Shown here one piece after another: positions 7,408-15,820 of a DNA stretch of 64,000 nt. How positions within the stretch are numbered: the first letter of the stretch is position 1; the number at the start of each line of letters is the position of its first letter. The notes below the pieces were generated by a model, which saw only the letters and a program-made list of their open reading frames with translations, was not told the DNA's origin and searched no databases. This DNA comes from an uncultured Acidobacteriia bacterium (GTDB taxonomy: Bacteria > Acidobacteriota > Terriglobia > Bryobacterales > Bryobacteraceae), in NCBI GenBank assembly GCA_903828455.1, contig CAIKMJ010000022.1:62001-126000 (forward strand), in the 5' to 3' direction. A program made the translations under genes and the position numbers.

Positions 7408-8631
7408 ATGACCACGTCCGAACAAAATCGCCGCAAATTCCTCCGGTTTTTGGCAGCCAGTCCGCTGTTTGCCCAGGCTCTGGCAAACCAGGCTCTGGGT
7501 CAGGACGCGGCCGCGCCCACCCCGGCTGCGCCCACCCCGACTGCGAAGGACATTCTGAACGTTTCCGAGTTCGAGCCCCTCGCCCACCGCGCGCTGCCGC
7601 CGGCTCACTGGGGCTATGTCTCCACCGGCGTCGATGACGACGCCACGCTGAAAGCCAACATCGCCGCCTACCAGCGTGTCCAGCTGCGCCCGCACCGGCT
7701 GGTGGATGTTTCGAAGCTCGATACGAAGGTCGAACTGTTCGGCACCACCTGGGATTCGCCGCTCTTCCTCTGCCCCGTCGGCGGTCAGAAGATGTTTCAT
7801 CCCGAAGGCGAAGTGGCCGTGGCGCGCGCCGCCAAGTCGCGCAAAACGCTGCAGGTGCTTTCCACCCAGACGTCCATTTCGGTGGAAGAGGTTGCCGCCG
7901 CGCGCGGCATGGCGCCCTGGTACCAGCTCTACATGCCGGGACGCTGGGAAGACGCCGTGAAGATGGTGAAGCGTGTGGAAGATGCCGGCTGTCCCGTGCT
8001 GGTCTGGACGGTCGATATCTACGCCGGCCGCAACACGGAAACCGCCACCCGGCTGGCGCGCATTGACACGCGCAATTGCTCCGCGTGCCACACCGTTGCC
8101 GCCAACGGCAATACCGGCCGAAAGGAAGGCCACCAGCCCATGTTCACCGGTCTGCAGGGCGGCGTCGTCACAGGCGGGCCCGTTATGGCCGACTGGAGCT
8201 TCGTCGAGCGCCTGAAGAAGATCACCAAAATGAAGATCGTCCTGAAAGGCATCGAGACATCGGAAGACGCCCGCCTCTGCCGCGAAACGGGCGTCGACGG
8301 CATCCTCGTTTCCAACCACGGCGGCCGCTCCGCCGAAGATCTGCGGCCCACCATTCAAAGCCTCCCCGAAGTGATCGAGGCTGCGGGCAAAGACATGACG
8401 GTGATGGTCGATGGCGGCGTGCGCCGCGGCACCGATATCTTCAAGGCCCTCGCACTGGGCGCGAAAGCCGTCGGGATCGGCCGCCCTTACGTCTACGGCC
8501 TTGCCGCATTCGGACAGGACGGCGTCGAAAAAGCAATCGACATCCTGAACGCCGAATTCCAGCGCACGATGCGGCAGTGCGGAACCAAAAGCATCCGGGA
8601 TATCACGAGCGCTTCCGTACGTACCGCATGA
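7408..8631 (+). CDS. FMN-dependent alpha-hydroxy-acid dehydrogenase, Tat-exported, with CXXCH motif
   Basis: This 407-residue protein belongs to the lactate/glycolate oxidase family, which oxidises 2-hydroxy acids to 2-oxo acids using FMN. The C-terminal active-site block is intact: 'KIVLKGIE', 'GILVSNHGGR' with the catalytic His and Arg, 'VMVDGGVRRGTDIFKALALGA' and 'VGIGRPYVYGLA'. ATG 7408 has an AGGAG ribosome site and opens a Tat-like leader ('NRRKFLRFLAASPLFAQALA'), then an Ala/Pro/Thr linker. Unusually, residues 224-228 read C-S-A-C-H in a loop insertion ('DTRNCSACHTVAANGNTG'), the covalent haem c attachment motif. This would fit a periplasmic flavocytochrome-like enzyme passing electrons to haem instead of O2, but haem binding is an inference. 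The gene overlaps the next by four bases (ATGA). Confidence 0.88.
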   Translation: MTTSEQNRRKFLRFLAASPLFAQALANQALGQDAAAPTPAAPTPTAKDILNVSEFEPLAHRALPPAHWGYVSTGVDDDATLKANIAAYQRVQLRPHRLVDVSKLDTKVELFGTTWDSPLFLCPVGGQKMFHPEGEVAVARAAKSRKTLQVLSTQTSISVEEVAAARGMAPWYQLYMPGRWEDAVKMVKRVEDAGCPVLVWTVDIYAGRNTETATRLARIDTRNCSACHTVAANGNTGRKEGHQPMFTGLQGGVVTGGPVMADWSFVERLKKITKMKIVLKGIETSEDARLCRETGVDGILVSNHGGRSAEDLRPTIQSLPEVIEAAGKDMTVMVDGGVRRGTDIFKALALGAKAVGIGRPYVYGLAAFGQDGVEKAIDILNAEFQRTMRQCGTKSIRDITSASVRTA

Positions 8632-9824
8632 GCGCGCGCCGCCACCTGCTGCTCGCTTTCGCCGCCGCCATCGGGAGCGCGGCGTCGATGGTGGCGCAGG
8701 TGGCCGCGCCCGCCGCTCCGCGTGTTTTTGAGATCGATGCCGCAACTCTCGCCCGCGTCAAAGCCAGTGCCGACCAGTCCATCGTCCGCCACGCCATAGC
8801 CGATGCCGCGAAGGCACTGAAGACGGAGCCGCATTCGGTCGTCGACAAGAAACAAACTCCGCCGAGCGGCGATAAGCACGACTGGTACACGCAGGCCGGC
8901 TACTGGTGGCCGGATCCCGCCAATCCCAACGGCCCCTACATTCGCCACGACGGCGTTAAAAATCCCGAAAAAGGCGACTTCACCGACGAGTCTTTCTTTC
9001 ACAAAACCGTGGGTGCAGCGCGGACGCTGGCGCTCGCCTTCTACCTGACCGGCAACGAACAATACGCGGCCCGCGCGGCGCTGCTGTTGCGCGCGTGGTT
9101 TCTTGCGCCGGCTACGGCCATGAATCCCAACCTCAACTACGCGCAGTTCGTGCCCAACAGGAACAACGGTCGCCCGGCCGGTATCGTCTCCGCCCGCCGC
9201 ATGCCGGAGGCTGTGGACGCGGTCGGCCTGCTCGCCGGTTCAAAGAACTGGACCGCCGCTGACGATGCGGGAATGAAGGACTGGTTTGCCCGCTACTACT
9301 CCTGGCTGACCACGTCCGAAGCCGGCAAGGCGGAGGCCAGCCATCCAAACAACCACGGCTCCTGGTGCGAAAACCAGATCGCGGCCATCGCGCTGTATCT
9401 GGGCAAAACAGAGGAGGCGCGCAAGACCCTGCTTTCCGTTCGCGACACCCGCATACCCGCGCAGATCGACGCGAAAGGCCTGCAGAAGTACGAGATGGCG
9501 CGCACGAAGTCGTTTTCCTACAGCGCCATGAATCTGCACGCGCTCACCACCCTCGCGGCGGTGGCCCGGCCCCTGGGCATCGATCTCTACCAGCCGCGGA
9601 AGCCCGGCGCACCCGGCATTCTCACCGCCCTCGACGCGCTCCTGCCCTACGATCCACAGCACCCGTGGCCGCACGAACAGATCGAACCGGACCGCGAAGA
9701 TTCGCTTTGCCCGTCGCTTTACTACGCCGCCGGCTACACGCATGACCCGAAGTACAGCGATGCGCTGAAACGCTTCGCGTGCGAGGCATCCGCCGTGGAT
9801 GAAATCGCCGCCCTCGGCAGCTGA
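8628..9824 (+). CDS. Secreted alginate-lyase-family protein (Alginate_lyase domain)
   Basis: The real start is ATG 8628, overlapping the dehydrogenase stop by four bases; the longer ORF in the track runs out of frame through the upstream gene. The 398-residue product has a signal peptide ('RRHLLLAFAAAIGSAASMVAQ') and the alginate-lyase (PL5-like) fold signature. Visible blocks are 'YTQAGYWWPDPANPNGPYIRHDG', 'NPNLNYAQFVPNRNNGR' and 'SHPNNHGSWCENQIAAIALYLG', where NNHGSW carries the expected catalytic Asn/His. The family eliminates uronate linkages in acidic polysaccharides; the actual polymer is not known. Coupling to a periplasmic hydroxy-acid dehydrogenase suggests both act on exported sugar-acid catabolism, which is an inference from overlap only. 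Confidence 0.85.
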   Translation: MSARRHLLLAFAAAIGSAASMVAQVAAPAAPRVFEIDAATLARVKASADQSIVRHAIADAAKALKTEPHSVVDKKQTPPSGDKHDWYTQAGYWWPDPANPNGPYIRHDGVKNPEKGDFTDESFFHKTVGAARTLALAFYLTGNEQYAARAALLLRAWFLAPATAMNPNLNYAQFVPNRNNGRPAGIVSARRMPEAVDAVGLLAGSKNWTAADDAGMKDWFARYYSWLTTSEAGKAEASHPNNHGSWCENQIAAIALYLGKTEEARKTLLSVRDTRIPAQIDAKGLQKYEMARTKSFSYSAMNLHALTTLAAVARPLGIDLYQPRKPGAPGILTALDALLPYDPQHPWPHEQIEPDREDSLCPSLYYAAGYTHDPKYSDALKRFACEASAVDEIAALGS

Positions 9825-9909
9825 AATTTCCGCGACCCATGGTGCAAAACCGGTGTTACTCTCAAATATCACGCTGGAACAAAGCAAATCGCAGAGGAGC
9901 TGGAACTGA

Positions 9910-10251
9910 ATGAGTCTGAAGCTGAATACACGCGACGTGGACGGAGTCATGGTGATCACGGTAGCCGGCCGGATCACCCTCGGCGAAGGTTCAAGCGATA
10001 TCCGTGACAAGGTGCATGAGCTTGCGGCGAACGGAACGAAGAAGATTCTCCTGAACCTCAGCGACGTCACCTATATCGATAGTTCCGGCATCGGCGAACT
10101 GGTTGCTGGTTACACCACCATGGCCGGCGCCGGCGGCACGCTGAAACTGGTCGGGCTGACCAACCGCGTGAAAGATTTGCTGCAGATCACCAAGCTGTAT
10201 ACCGTCTTCGATGTCCATGAAGACGAAGCTCACGCCGTGCGCAGCTTCTGA
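9910..10251 (+). CDS. STAS-domain anti-sigma factor antagonist
   Basis: The 113-residue protein is a single STAS domain of the SpoIIAA/RsbV type. 'DVTYIDSSGIGELVAGY' holds the Ser that partner kinases phosphorylate, and the core 'GVMVITVAGRITLGEGS' is typical. The unphosphorylated form normally binds an anti-sigma kinase and frees the sigma factor. A GAGGAG site lies ~10 bases before the ATG. It lies 31 bp upstream of an FHA-GAF-PP2C phosphatase, which probably dephosphorylates it. No anti-sigma kinase (HATPase) gene is present in the window, so that partner is encoded elsewhere. Confidence 0.92.
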   Translation: MSLKLNTRDVDGVMVITVAGRITLGEGSSDIRDKVHELAANGTKKILLNLSDVTYIDSSGIGELVAGYTTMAGAGGTLKLVGLTNRVKDLLQITKLYTVFDVHEDEAHAVRSF

Positions 10252-10282
10252 ACAGAATGCGCTCCGGCCCTGCTTTCCGGTC

Positions 10283-11968
10283 ATGCCTGATTCCGCCGTA
10301 CTGCTAGTCGAAACCGCCGACAACCCCGGCCGCCCGGAAACCTTCTCGCTTTCCGGCGGCGAAGTTGTCATTGGACGCCGCACCGGCGTCGATTTGCTGC
10401 TCACGCATCCTCTGGTCTCCCGCCGCCACGCGCGCATCGTGCGGGAAGAGCAGGCCGGTGGACCTGTCTTCGTGATTATCGACCTCGAGAGCAGCCACGG
10501 CACTTGGGTCAACGACGCTCGCGTGGATCGTCACGTCCTGCGGCCGGGCGACCGCATCTCTCTCGGCCGCAACGGCATCGAACTGCGTTTCGCCGACGGC
10601 ACGGAGAGCCAGACCGGGGCGCGCACCGGTCCCGGTCTCCTGCAGGAGGCGGAAATCGAACGCGCGGCGCGCCGCCTCGCCGACGTGCTCCCCGAAGCGT
10701 CCGACGATATTCATTCGGAACTGGAAAAGATCTCCTGCCTGCTCGACTTTCACTATTACTTCGGCAAGGCATTTTCCGCCGAGAAGACCTTCCAGCACAT
10801 TTTGAAATCGGCGCTCGGCATCAGCGGCGCCGAACGCGCCTTCATTCTGCGCAAGCAGCAGGGTGGCTTTGCCTACGCGCTGGGGCTGGATCACACCGGC
10901 AATCTGCTGGGCGAATCCGAATTTCAGACGAGCGGCAGCGTTGTGGATCGTGTGGCGGGCGGCGGCCAGCCGGTCTTCATGACGCAGGGTATCCACGGCG
11001 AACTGGCGGGCAGCGAGAGCATCGTTGCCATGAACCTTCGGGCCGTGGCCTGCCTGCCGCTCGAGGCGCTCTCGCAGGAAAGCGACGTGGCTGTAGTCAC
11101 CGGCATCCTGTATCTCGACAGCCGCAAGCACATGCACTCGCTTTCCGGCCTCGACGAAAAACTGCTCACGCGGCTCGCCGGCGAGGCCGGGCACGTGCTC
11201 GAAAAGCTGGAAATGGTGGTGACTCTGGCCGAGCAGCGGCGCATCGAACAGGAGCTCGCCATCGCCGAACAGACCCAGCGCAGTCTCCTGCCCCTTTCTC
11301 TGCCGCAGGCCGAACCGTTCCGGATCCGGGCCTTTTCGCGCGCCACGCGGCAGCTCGGCGGCGATTTCTACGACTTCATCGGCGTCCAGAGCGGCGAACT
11401 CACCGGCCTGCTGGCGGACGTGTCGGGAAAGGGCATCCCGGCGGCGTTACTCAGTTCGCTGACGCTCGGCGCGCTCAACATGGAGTTTCGCTCCGGCCGC
11501 CCGTCCGGCGAAGTCCTCAGCGGCGTCAATAAACTGCTCTGCGGCAAGACCCCGGCTCACCGCTTCGTTACGCTCTTCCTCTTCCAGCTTGGCGCCGATG
11601 GCAGAGGCCACTACATCAGCGCCGGGCACAACCCCGCTTATCTTTTTCGCGGCGCCGCCGGCCACGTGGAGGAACTGCCGTCCGGCTCCCTTCCGCTCGG
11701 CATGTTTCCCTTCACCAGCTACCAGCCCACCCCGCTCGAAGTCGCGCCCGGCGATCTTCTGGTGGTCTATTCCGACGGCCTTACCGAAGCGGAAAACGGC
11801 GCGAAGGAAGAATTCGGCGAGGAACGTCTGCGCGGCATCATTTGCGAGGCGGCTCCGCGTGGCGCCGAATATCTGGAAAGCCGGCTCCTGAGCGAACTCG
11901 ATGCCTTTACTCAGGGCGCCGCGCAGACCGACGACATTACATTCGTGCTGATCGAAAACCGCGCATAG
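10283..11968 (+). CDS. FHA-GAF-SpoIIE (PP2C) serine phosphatase
   Basis: A 561-residue cytoplasmic signalling protein. Residues ~10-105 form an FHA domain, which binds phospho-Thr ('VVIGRRTGVDLLLTHPLVSRRHARIV...SSHGTWVND'). Residues ~155-320 read as a GAF sensor. Residues ~350-560 form a SpoIIE-type PP2C phosphatase with metal-binding acidic motifs ('QLGGDFYDFIG', 'LADVSGKGIPAALLSS', 'VVYSDGLTEAEN', 'TDDITFVLIE'). It most likely dephosphorylates the STAS protein just upstream, activating a sigma factor when the FHA/GAF part senses its signal. ATG 10283 is chosen over an upstream in-frame ATG that would overlap the STAS gene, though neither has a clear ribosome site. Confidence 0.9.
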   Translation: MPDSAVLLVETADNPGRPETFSLSGGEVVIGRRTGVDLLLTHPLVSRRHARIVREEQAGGPVFVIIDLESSHGTWVNDARVDRHVLRPGDRISLGRNGIELRFADGTESQTGARTGPGLLQEAEIERAARRLADVLPEASDDIHSELEKISCLLDFHYYFGKAFSAEKTFQHILKSALGISGAERAFILRKQQGGFAYALGLDHTGNLLGESEFQTSGSVVDRVAGGGQPVFMTQGIHGELAGSESIVAMNLRAVACLPLEALSQESDVAVVTGILYLDSRKHMHSLSGLDEKLLTRLAGEAGHVLEKLEMVVTLAEQRRIEQELAIAEQTQRSLLPLSLPQAEPFRIRAFSRATRQLGGDFYDFIGVQSGELTGLLADVSGKGIPAALLSSLTLGALNMEFRSGRPSGEVLSGVNKLLCGKTPAHRFVTLFLFQLGADGRGHYISAGHNPAYLFRGAAGHVEELPSGSLPLGMFPFTSYQPTPLEVAPGDLLVVYSDGLTEAENGAKEEFGEERLRGIICEAAPRGAEYLESRLLSELDAFTQGAAQTDDITFVLIENRA

Positions 11969-11986
11969 TCCGCATCCCCCGCGGCG

Positions 11987-12595
11987 TCAGAAATGGACGC
12001 CGATCAGCAGTTCCGCCTGGTTCAGATTCGACAGTCCGGAGAAGTCCGGCGACCCCTGGTGCGTATAGCGCAGTTCCCCGCTGATCCGGAAAAGCGGCAC
12101 GACCTTCAAATCCACGCCCCCGCCCAGCACCACGCCTGTATTCGACTGCCGCAGCAGCTGACCCACGCCGGAGGTGATGTTCTTCGCCGCCGCCGATATG
12201 TTCGACAGGTGATCGAACGAAAGCCCCGCGCTCACAAACGGCGAGACCTTCGAGTTCGGCACCAGTCGATACTGGCCCAGAATCGGAAACGTCCAGTCCA
12301 TCGCGGAGACATTCGTGATCACGCCCAGCGGACCCGTCGTCGAAAAGCTGTACGGCCGGTACAGGGCGTCCACTTCCACGCGGAAGCCCGCCGGCAGGTT
12401 CACCTGCACCGCCGGGCCAATGGTGAAGTTGGCGCTCTTCGGCAGCGATTTCAGCGTACCCGTATCGTTCGCCGTCACCACATCGGTAAATGGCGCGCCG
12501 CCCAGAACCCCCACGGACATGGCCTGCTGGGCGAAGCAGGAAGTGGCAAGAACGGACGCGAGCAGCACAGGGACGGTGACGGAAACTTTGGGCAT
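11987..12595 (-). CDS. Outer-membrane beta-barrel protein
   Basis: The 202-residue product starts with a signal peptide ('MPKVSVTVPVLLASVLATSCFA') cleaved before 'QQAMSVGVLGG', and then shows alternating amphipathic strands ('VQVNLPAGFRVEVDALYRPYSF', 'WTFPILGQYRLVP'). It ends in 'AELLIGVHF', the terminal aromatic signature recognised by the BAM machinery. It fits small eight-stranded barrels of the OmpA-barrel/OmpW type. No specific function can be assigned. The start at 12595 is preferred to the upstream ATG because the ten extra residues ('MENRNTENRN') are only the translation of a 15-bp duplication. Confidence 0.75.
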   Translation of the reverse strand: MPKVSVTVPVLLASVLATSCFAQQAMSVGVLGGAPFTDVVTANDTGTLKSLPKSANFTIGPAVQVNLPAGFRVEVDALYRPYSFSTTGPLGVITNVSAMDWTFPILGQYRLVPNSKVSPFVSAGLSFDHLSNISAAAKNITSGVGQLLRQSNTGVVLGGGVDLKVVPLFRISGELRYTHQGSPDFSGLSNLNQAELLIGVHF

Positions 12596-12622
12596 GTTTC
12601 TATTCTCGGTGTTTCTATTCTC
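12596..12622. repeat. 15-bp tandem duplication at a gene boundary
   Basis: The unit gtttctattctcggt is repeated (second copy 12 bases) immediately upstream of the barrel gene start. It contains the stop codon of the convergently placed end of yjbQ and the barrel gene's GAGA-like ribosome site. Confidence 0.85.
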
Positions 12623-13034
12623 CAATGACGTGCAGCAACACGCTGCGTTTCCGCGATTCCGTCCGGTGCTCGAACAGATAGATCGCCTGCCACATCCCCA
12701 GCGCCATCGCGCCGCGCCGCACCGGAACCGAAATCTGCGTCTGCGTCAGGGTAGCCCGGATGTGCGCCGGCATGTCATCGCGCCCCTCCAGCGTATGGCG
12801 GAACCATGGCGTCGACTCCGGCACGAGCCGTTCATAAAACTCGGCCAGATCTCGAAGCACATCCGGATCCGCATTCTCCTGAATCGTCAGCGACGCCGAA
12901 GTATGCGGCACGAAGACCGTCAGCAGGCCCTCCCGCACGGACTGTTCTCCCAGCCAGCGGGCAACCGGCCCGGTCAGATCGTAAAAGCCCTTGCCGCGGG
13001 TCGCGACACCGAGCTCGCCGTGAGCCTGTTTCAC
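12615..13034 (-). CDS. yjbQ: YjbQ family protein (UPF0047, secondary thiamine-phosphate synthase)
   Basis: The 139-residue protein carries the full UPF0047 signature: 'TVFVPHTSASLTIQENADPDV', 'HTLEGRDDMPAHIRATL' and 'MALGMWQAIYLFEHR'. The His and Glu residues probably bind metal and form the trimer active site. The family has weak thiamine-phosphate synthase activity in E. coli but its true role is unsettled. It lies 12 bp downstream of glmS on the same strand, so the two are probably cotranscribed. Its last codons run into the duplicated segment ahead of the barrel gene. Confidence 0.92.
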   Translation of the reverse strand: MKQAHGELGVATRGKGFYDLTGPVARWLGEQSVREGLLTVFVPHTSASLTIQENADPDVLRDLAEFYERLVPESTPWFRHTLEGRDDMPAHIRATLTQTQISVPVRRGAMALGMWQAIYLFEHRTESRKRSVLLHVIGE

Positions 13035-13046
13035 CTGCCGGCTCGT

Positions 13047-14900
13047 CTACTCGACGGTGACGCTCTTGGCCAGGTTGCGCGGCTGATCCACGTCGCATCC
13101 GCGCCGCACCGCAATGTGATACGCCAGCAGCTGCAGCGGGACGATCTCAAGAATCGGCGACAGCAGATCCGGAGCGGCCGGAATCTCGATCACCTCATCG
13201 GCAACCTTCCGCACCTCCGTATCGCCCTCGGTGACAATCGCCACAACCTTGCCTTCGCGCGCCTTCACTTCCTGGATGTTGGAAAGCGTCTTCTCCCACA
13301 GCGTGTGGCTCTCGGCGCTGCCCGCCTCGCGGGTCGCCAGCACCACCACCGGCAGGTTCTCATCGATGAGCGCATTCGGCCCGTGCTTCATCTCGCCCGC
13401 CGGATAGCCTTCCGCGTGGATGTACGAAATTTCCTTCAGCTTGAGCGCGCCTTCGAGCGCGATGGGGAAGTGAATGCCGCGGCCGAGGTATAGAAAATCG
13501 GTCACGCGGAAAAACTTCCGCGCCAGCTCTTCGTACTGCGCATCGTGCGAAAGAATCGTCTCCAGCTTGCCCGGAATCCGTACCAGCTCCTGCACGAACT
13601 CGCGCGACGCCTCTTCGCCCATCACGCCGCGAATCTGCCCCAGGTGCGCCGCCAGAATCGCCAGCGCCGTCAACTGGCACGTGAACGCCTTCGTCGATGC
13701 CACGCCGATCTCCGGCCCCGCATGCGTGTAGATCGCGCCCGAAGCCTCGCGCGTGATCATCGAACCCACCACGTTGCAGATGGCGAGCGTCTTCGAACCC
13801 TTCAGCTTCGCTTCCCGCTGCGCCGCCAGCGTGTCGGCCGTCTCGCCGGACTGCGAAATCACCACGGTCAGCACATCGGACGAAACAATGGGATCGCGAT
13901 AGCGGAACTCGCTGCCGTAATCCACTTCCACCGGCATGCGCGCCAGCTTCTCGATCATGAACTTGCCCGCCAGCGCCGCGTGCCAGCTGGTCCCGCAGGC
14001 AATGATCTTCACCTCGCGGAACTGCGCGAACTGCTTCGCCGTGATGTCCATTTCGTCGAGGAAGATACGTCCCGACTCCTGTCCCACGCGCCCCAGCGTC
14101 GTGTCCCGCACCGCTCGCGGCTGCTCAAAAATCTCCTTGAGCATGAAGTGCTTGTAGCCGCCCTTTTCCGCCATGATCGGATCCCACAGCACGTGCTGCA
14201 CCTGGCGATTAATCGGCCGGCCCTTGAAATCGCTGAGCTGCACGCCGTCGGCCGTCAGCACCGCCATGTCGCCATCGGCCAGAAAAAACATGTCGCGCGT
14301 GTGGCTCAGAATCGCGGGCACGTCGGAAGCCACAAAGTACTCGCCCTGCCCGAGGCCGATCACCACCGGAGGACCTTCGCGCGCCACCACAATCTTCACC
14401 GGGTCGCGCCGGCTCAGCACCGCCATCGCGAAGACGCCGCGAATCTGCGTCACCGCCAGCCGCACCGCCTGCTCCAGATTGCCTTCGAAATATTTTTCCA
14501 CCAGATGCGCGATAACTTCGGTATCGGTCTCGGTCTTAAAAACGTGGCCTTCGTTCTGCAGCTGCTCTTTGAGCTGCAGGAAGTTTTCCACGATCCCGTT
14601 GTGCACCACAACAATGTCGCCCGTGCAGTCGCGGTGCGGATGGGCATTCTCTTCGCTCGGACGCCCGTGCGTGGCCCAGCGCGTGTGGCCAATGCCGTAG
14701 TTCCCGTCCACCGGATCCAGCCGCAGCACGTCTTCCAGATTGCGCAGCTTGCCGGAGGCCCGACGAATCCCCAGCGTCTTGTCGTCGCAGTACACGGCGA
14801 TGCCCGCCGAGTCGTAACCGCGGTACTCCAGCCGTTTCAGGCCGTCCACAATAATCGGCACTGCGCGCTGCGGGCCGACGTAACCAACAATTCCGCACAT
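13047..14900 (-). CDS. glmS: Glutamine--fructose-6-phosphate aminotransferase (isomerizing)
   Basis: GlmS converts fructose-6-phosphate and glutamine to glucosamine-6-phosphate, the first step to UDP-GlcNAc for peptidoglycan and lipid A. The 617-residue protein begins 'MCGIVGYVG', so Cys2 is the class II amidotransferase nucleophile after Met removal. The N-terminal glutaminase domain has '[12 protein letters not shown]' and '[18 protein letters not shown]'. Two SIS sugar-isomerase domains follow ('[14 protein letters not shown]', '[26 protein letters not shown]'). It ends with the conserved '[13 protein letters not shown]'. The length is near the usual ~610. I saw no glmS ribozyme in the 84-bp upstream gap. 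Confidence 0.98.
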   Translation of the reverse strand: MCGIVGYVGPQRAVPIIVDGLKRLEYRGYDSAGIAVYCDDKTLGIRRASGKLRNLEDVLRLDPVDGNYGIGHTRWATHGRPSEENAHPHRDCTGDIVVVHNGIVENFLQLKEQLQNEGHVFKTETDTEVIAHLVEKYFEGNLEQAVRLAVTQIRGVFAMAVLSRRDPVKIVVAREGPPVVIGLGQGEYFVASDVPAILSHTRDMFFLADGDMAVLTADGVQLSDFKGRPINRQVQHVLWDPIMAEKGGYKHFMLKEIFEQPRAVRDTTLGRVGQESGRIFLDEMDITAKQFAQFREVKIIACGTSWHAALAGKFMIEKLARMPVEVDYGSEFRYRDPIVSSDVLTVVISQSGETADTLAAQREAKLKGSKTLAICNVVGSMITREASGAIYTHAGPEIGVASTKAFTCQLTALAILAAHLGQIRGVMGEEASREFVQELVRIPGKLETILSHDAQYEELARKFFRVTDFLYLGRGIHFPIALEGALKLKEISYIHAEGYPAGEMKHGPNALIDENLPVVVLATREAGSAESHTLWEKTLSNIQEVKAREGKVVAIVTEGDTEVRKVADEVIEIPAAPDLLSPILEIVPLQLLAYHIAVRRGCDVDQPRNLAKSVTVE

Positions 14901-14984
14901 ATATCGATTGTACGGAACGCAGCCACGCGTCCGTTACTGCAATTCGTTATGAGAAATAGGTCGCGGTACCAGCGGGGGAGGGGC

Positions 14985-15725
14985 TTACAGCGTATTTTGC
15001 GATTTTTGCCCGATCAGTGTGCAGCCCGCCAGGCCCACCGCGAACAGAAAGAGCGTGCCGGGCTCCGGGACAGGTTGCAGAATCGCGGCTTCCGATGTAA
15101 TCGTCGGGTAGGCCTGAGTGCCTTCCGCGAACGATACGCCGCTGATCGTAGTCGCGGAGCTGAGGCCGGAAATGTTGCTGAACACGAACGTCGCCGAGCC
15201 CACAATGACCGGCGAATGGCCCGTGATCGACGCACTCAGCGAACCGCCGTTGTACACCGTCTGGCCGTTCGGCAGCTGCGCGAGGATGAGCTGATTGGGC
15301 TGGCCTCCGCTCAGCGCCGTGAGTTCAATGTTGGTGTTGCTGCCGCTGATGTTCTCCCACCGAAGGCTGCCCGCGGAAACCTGCGAGAGCGAGCTGTAGA
15401 CCTGCGTGAGCGTACCGTTGCTGTTGGCCGTGGCCACCTGGCCGCCCGAATAGCTGGTCGGCGTGGTGATCGCTCCGGGCGTGCCGCTCAAAGTGAAATT
15501 GACGCCGGCGATCTCGCCCGTATCGTCCACGGGAGATGTCTGCAGGTTGATGAGCTGAACGGTCAGATCGCCCGTTCCGCCCACGCCCAGACTGTCCAGC
15601 GTAAAGATCGCTTCGTACGAATTGGTCCCCGTGCTGTTGACGTACGTGTACACGGTCGACCCGAAGGCCGGAGCCGAACCAATCAACGCCAGCGCCGAAA
15701 ATGCAAGATACTTTATTGCCTTCAT
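14985..15725 (-). CDS. PEP-CTERM sorting-domain protein
   Basis: A 246-residue secreted protein with signal peptide ('MKAIKYLAFSALALIGSAPAFG') and a Ser/Thr/Gly-rich beta body. The C-terminal sorting signal reads 'VPEPGTLFLFAVGLAGCTLIGQK': a PEP motif, a hydrophobic helix and a short polar tail. Such proteins are processed by an exosortase and delivered to the cell surface or matrix. The basic cluster after the helix is weak here (one Lys). No exosortase gene lies in the window. The body has no recognisable enzyme motif. The gene is monocistronic between glmS and another minus-strand secreted protein. Confidence 0.88.
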   Translation of the reverse strand: MKAIKYLAFSALALIGSAPAFGSTVYTYVNSTGTNSYEAIFTLDSLGVGGTGDLTVQLINLQTSPVDDTGEIAGVNFTLSGTPGAITTPTSYSGGQVATANSNGTLTQVYSSLSQVSAGSLRWENISGSNTNIELTALSGGQPNQLILAQLPNGQTVYNGGSLSASITGHSPVIVGSATFVFSNISGLSSATTISGVSFAEGTQAYPTITSEAAILQPVPEPGTLFLFAVGLAGCTLIGQKSQNTL

Positions 15726-15820
15726 GACCCCAGCCTACGGATTATGGGGTCCTAAATCACTAGTACGAGGACTATGTGGCTGATGGCCGACGGTAATACA
15801 GCGAACGGCAGCGCAGCGTC

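Noticed and set aside
13545-15755. 736-residue plus-strand ORF across glmS and the PEP-CTERM gene
   Set aside because: Arg/His-rich shadow spanning two well-defined minus-strand genes.
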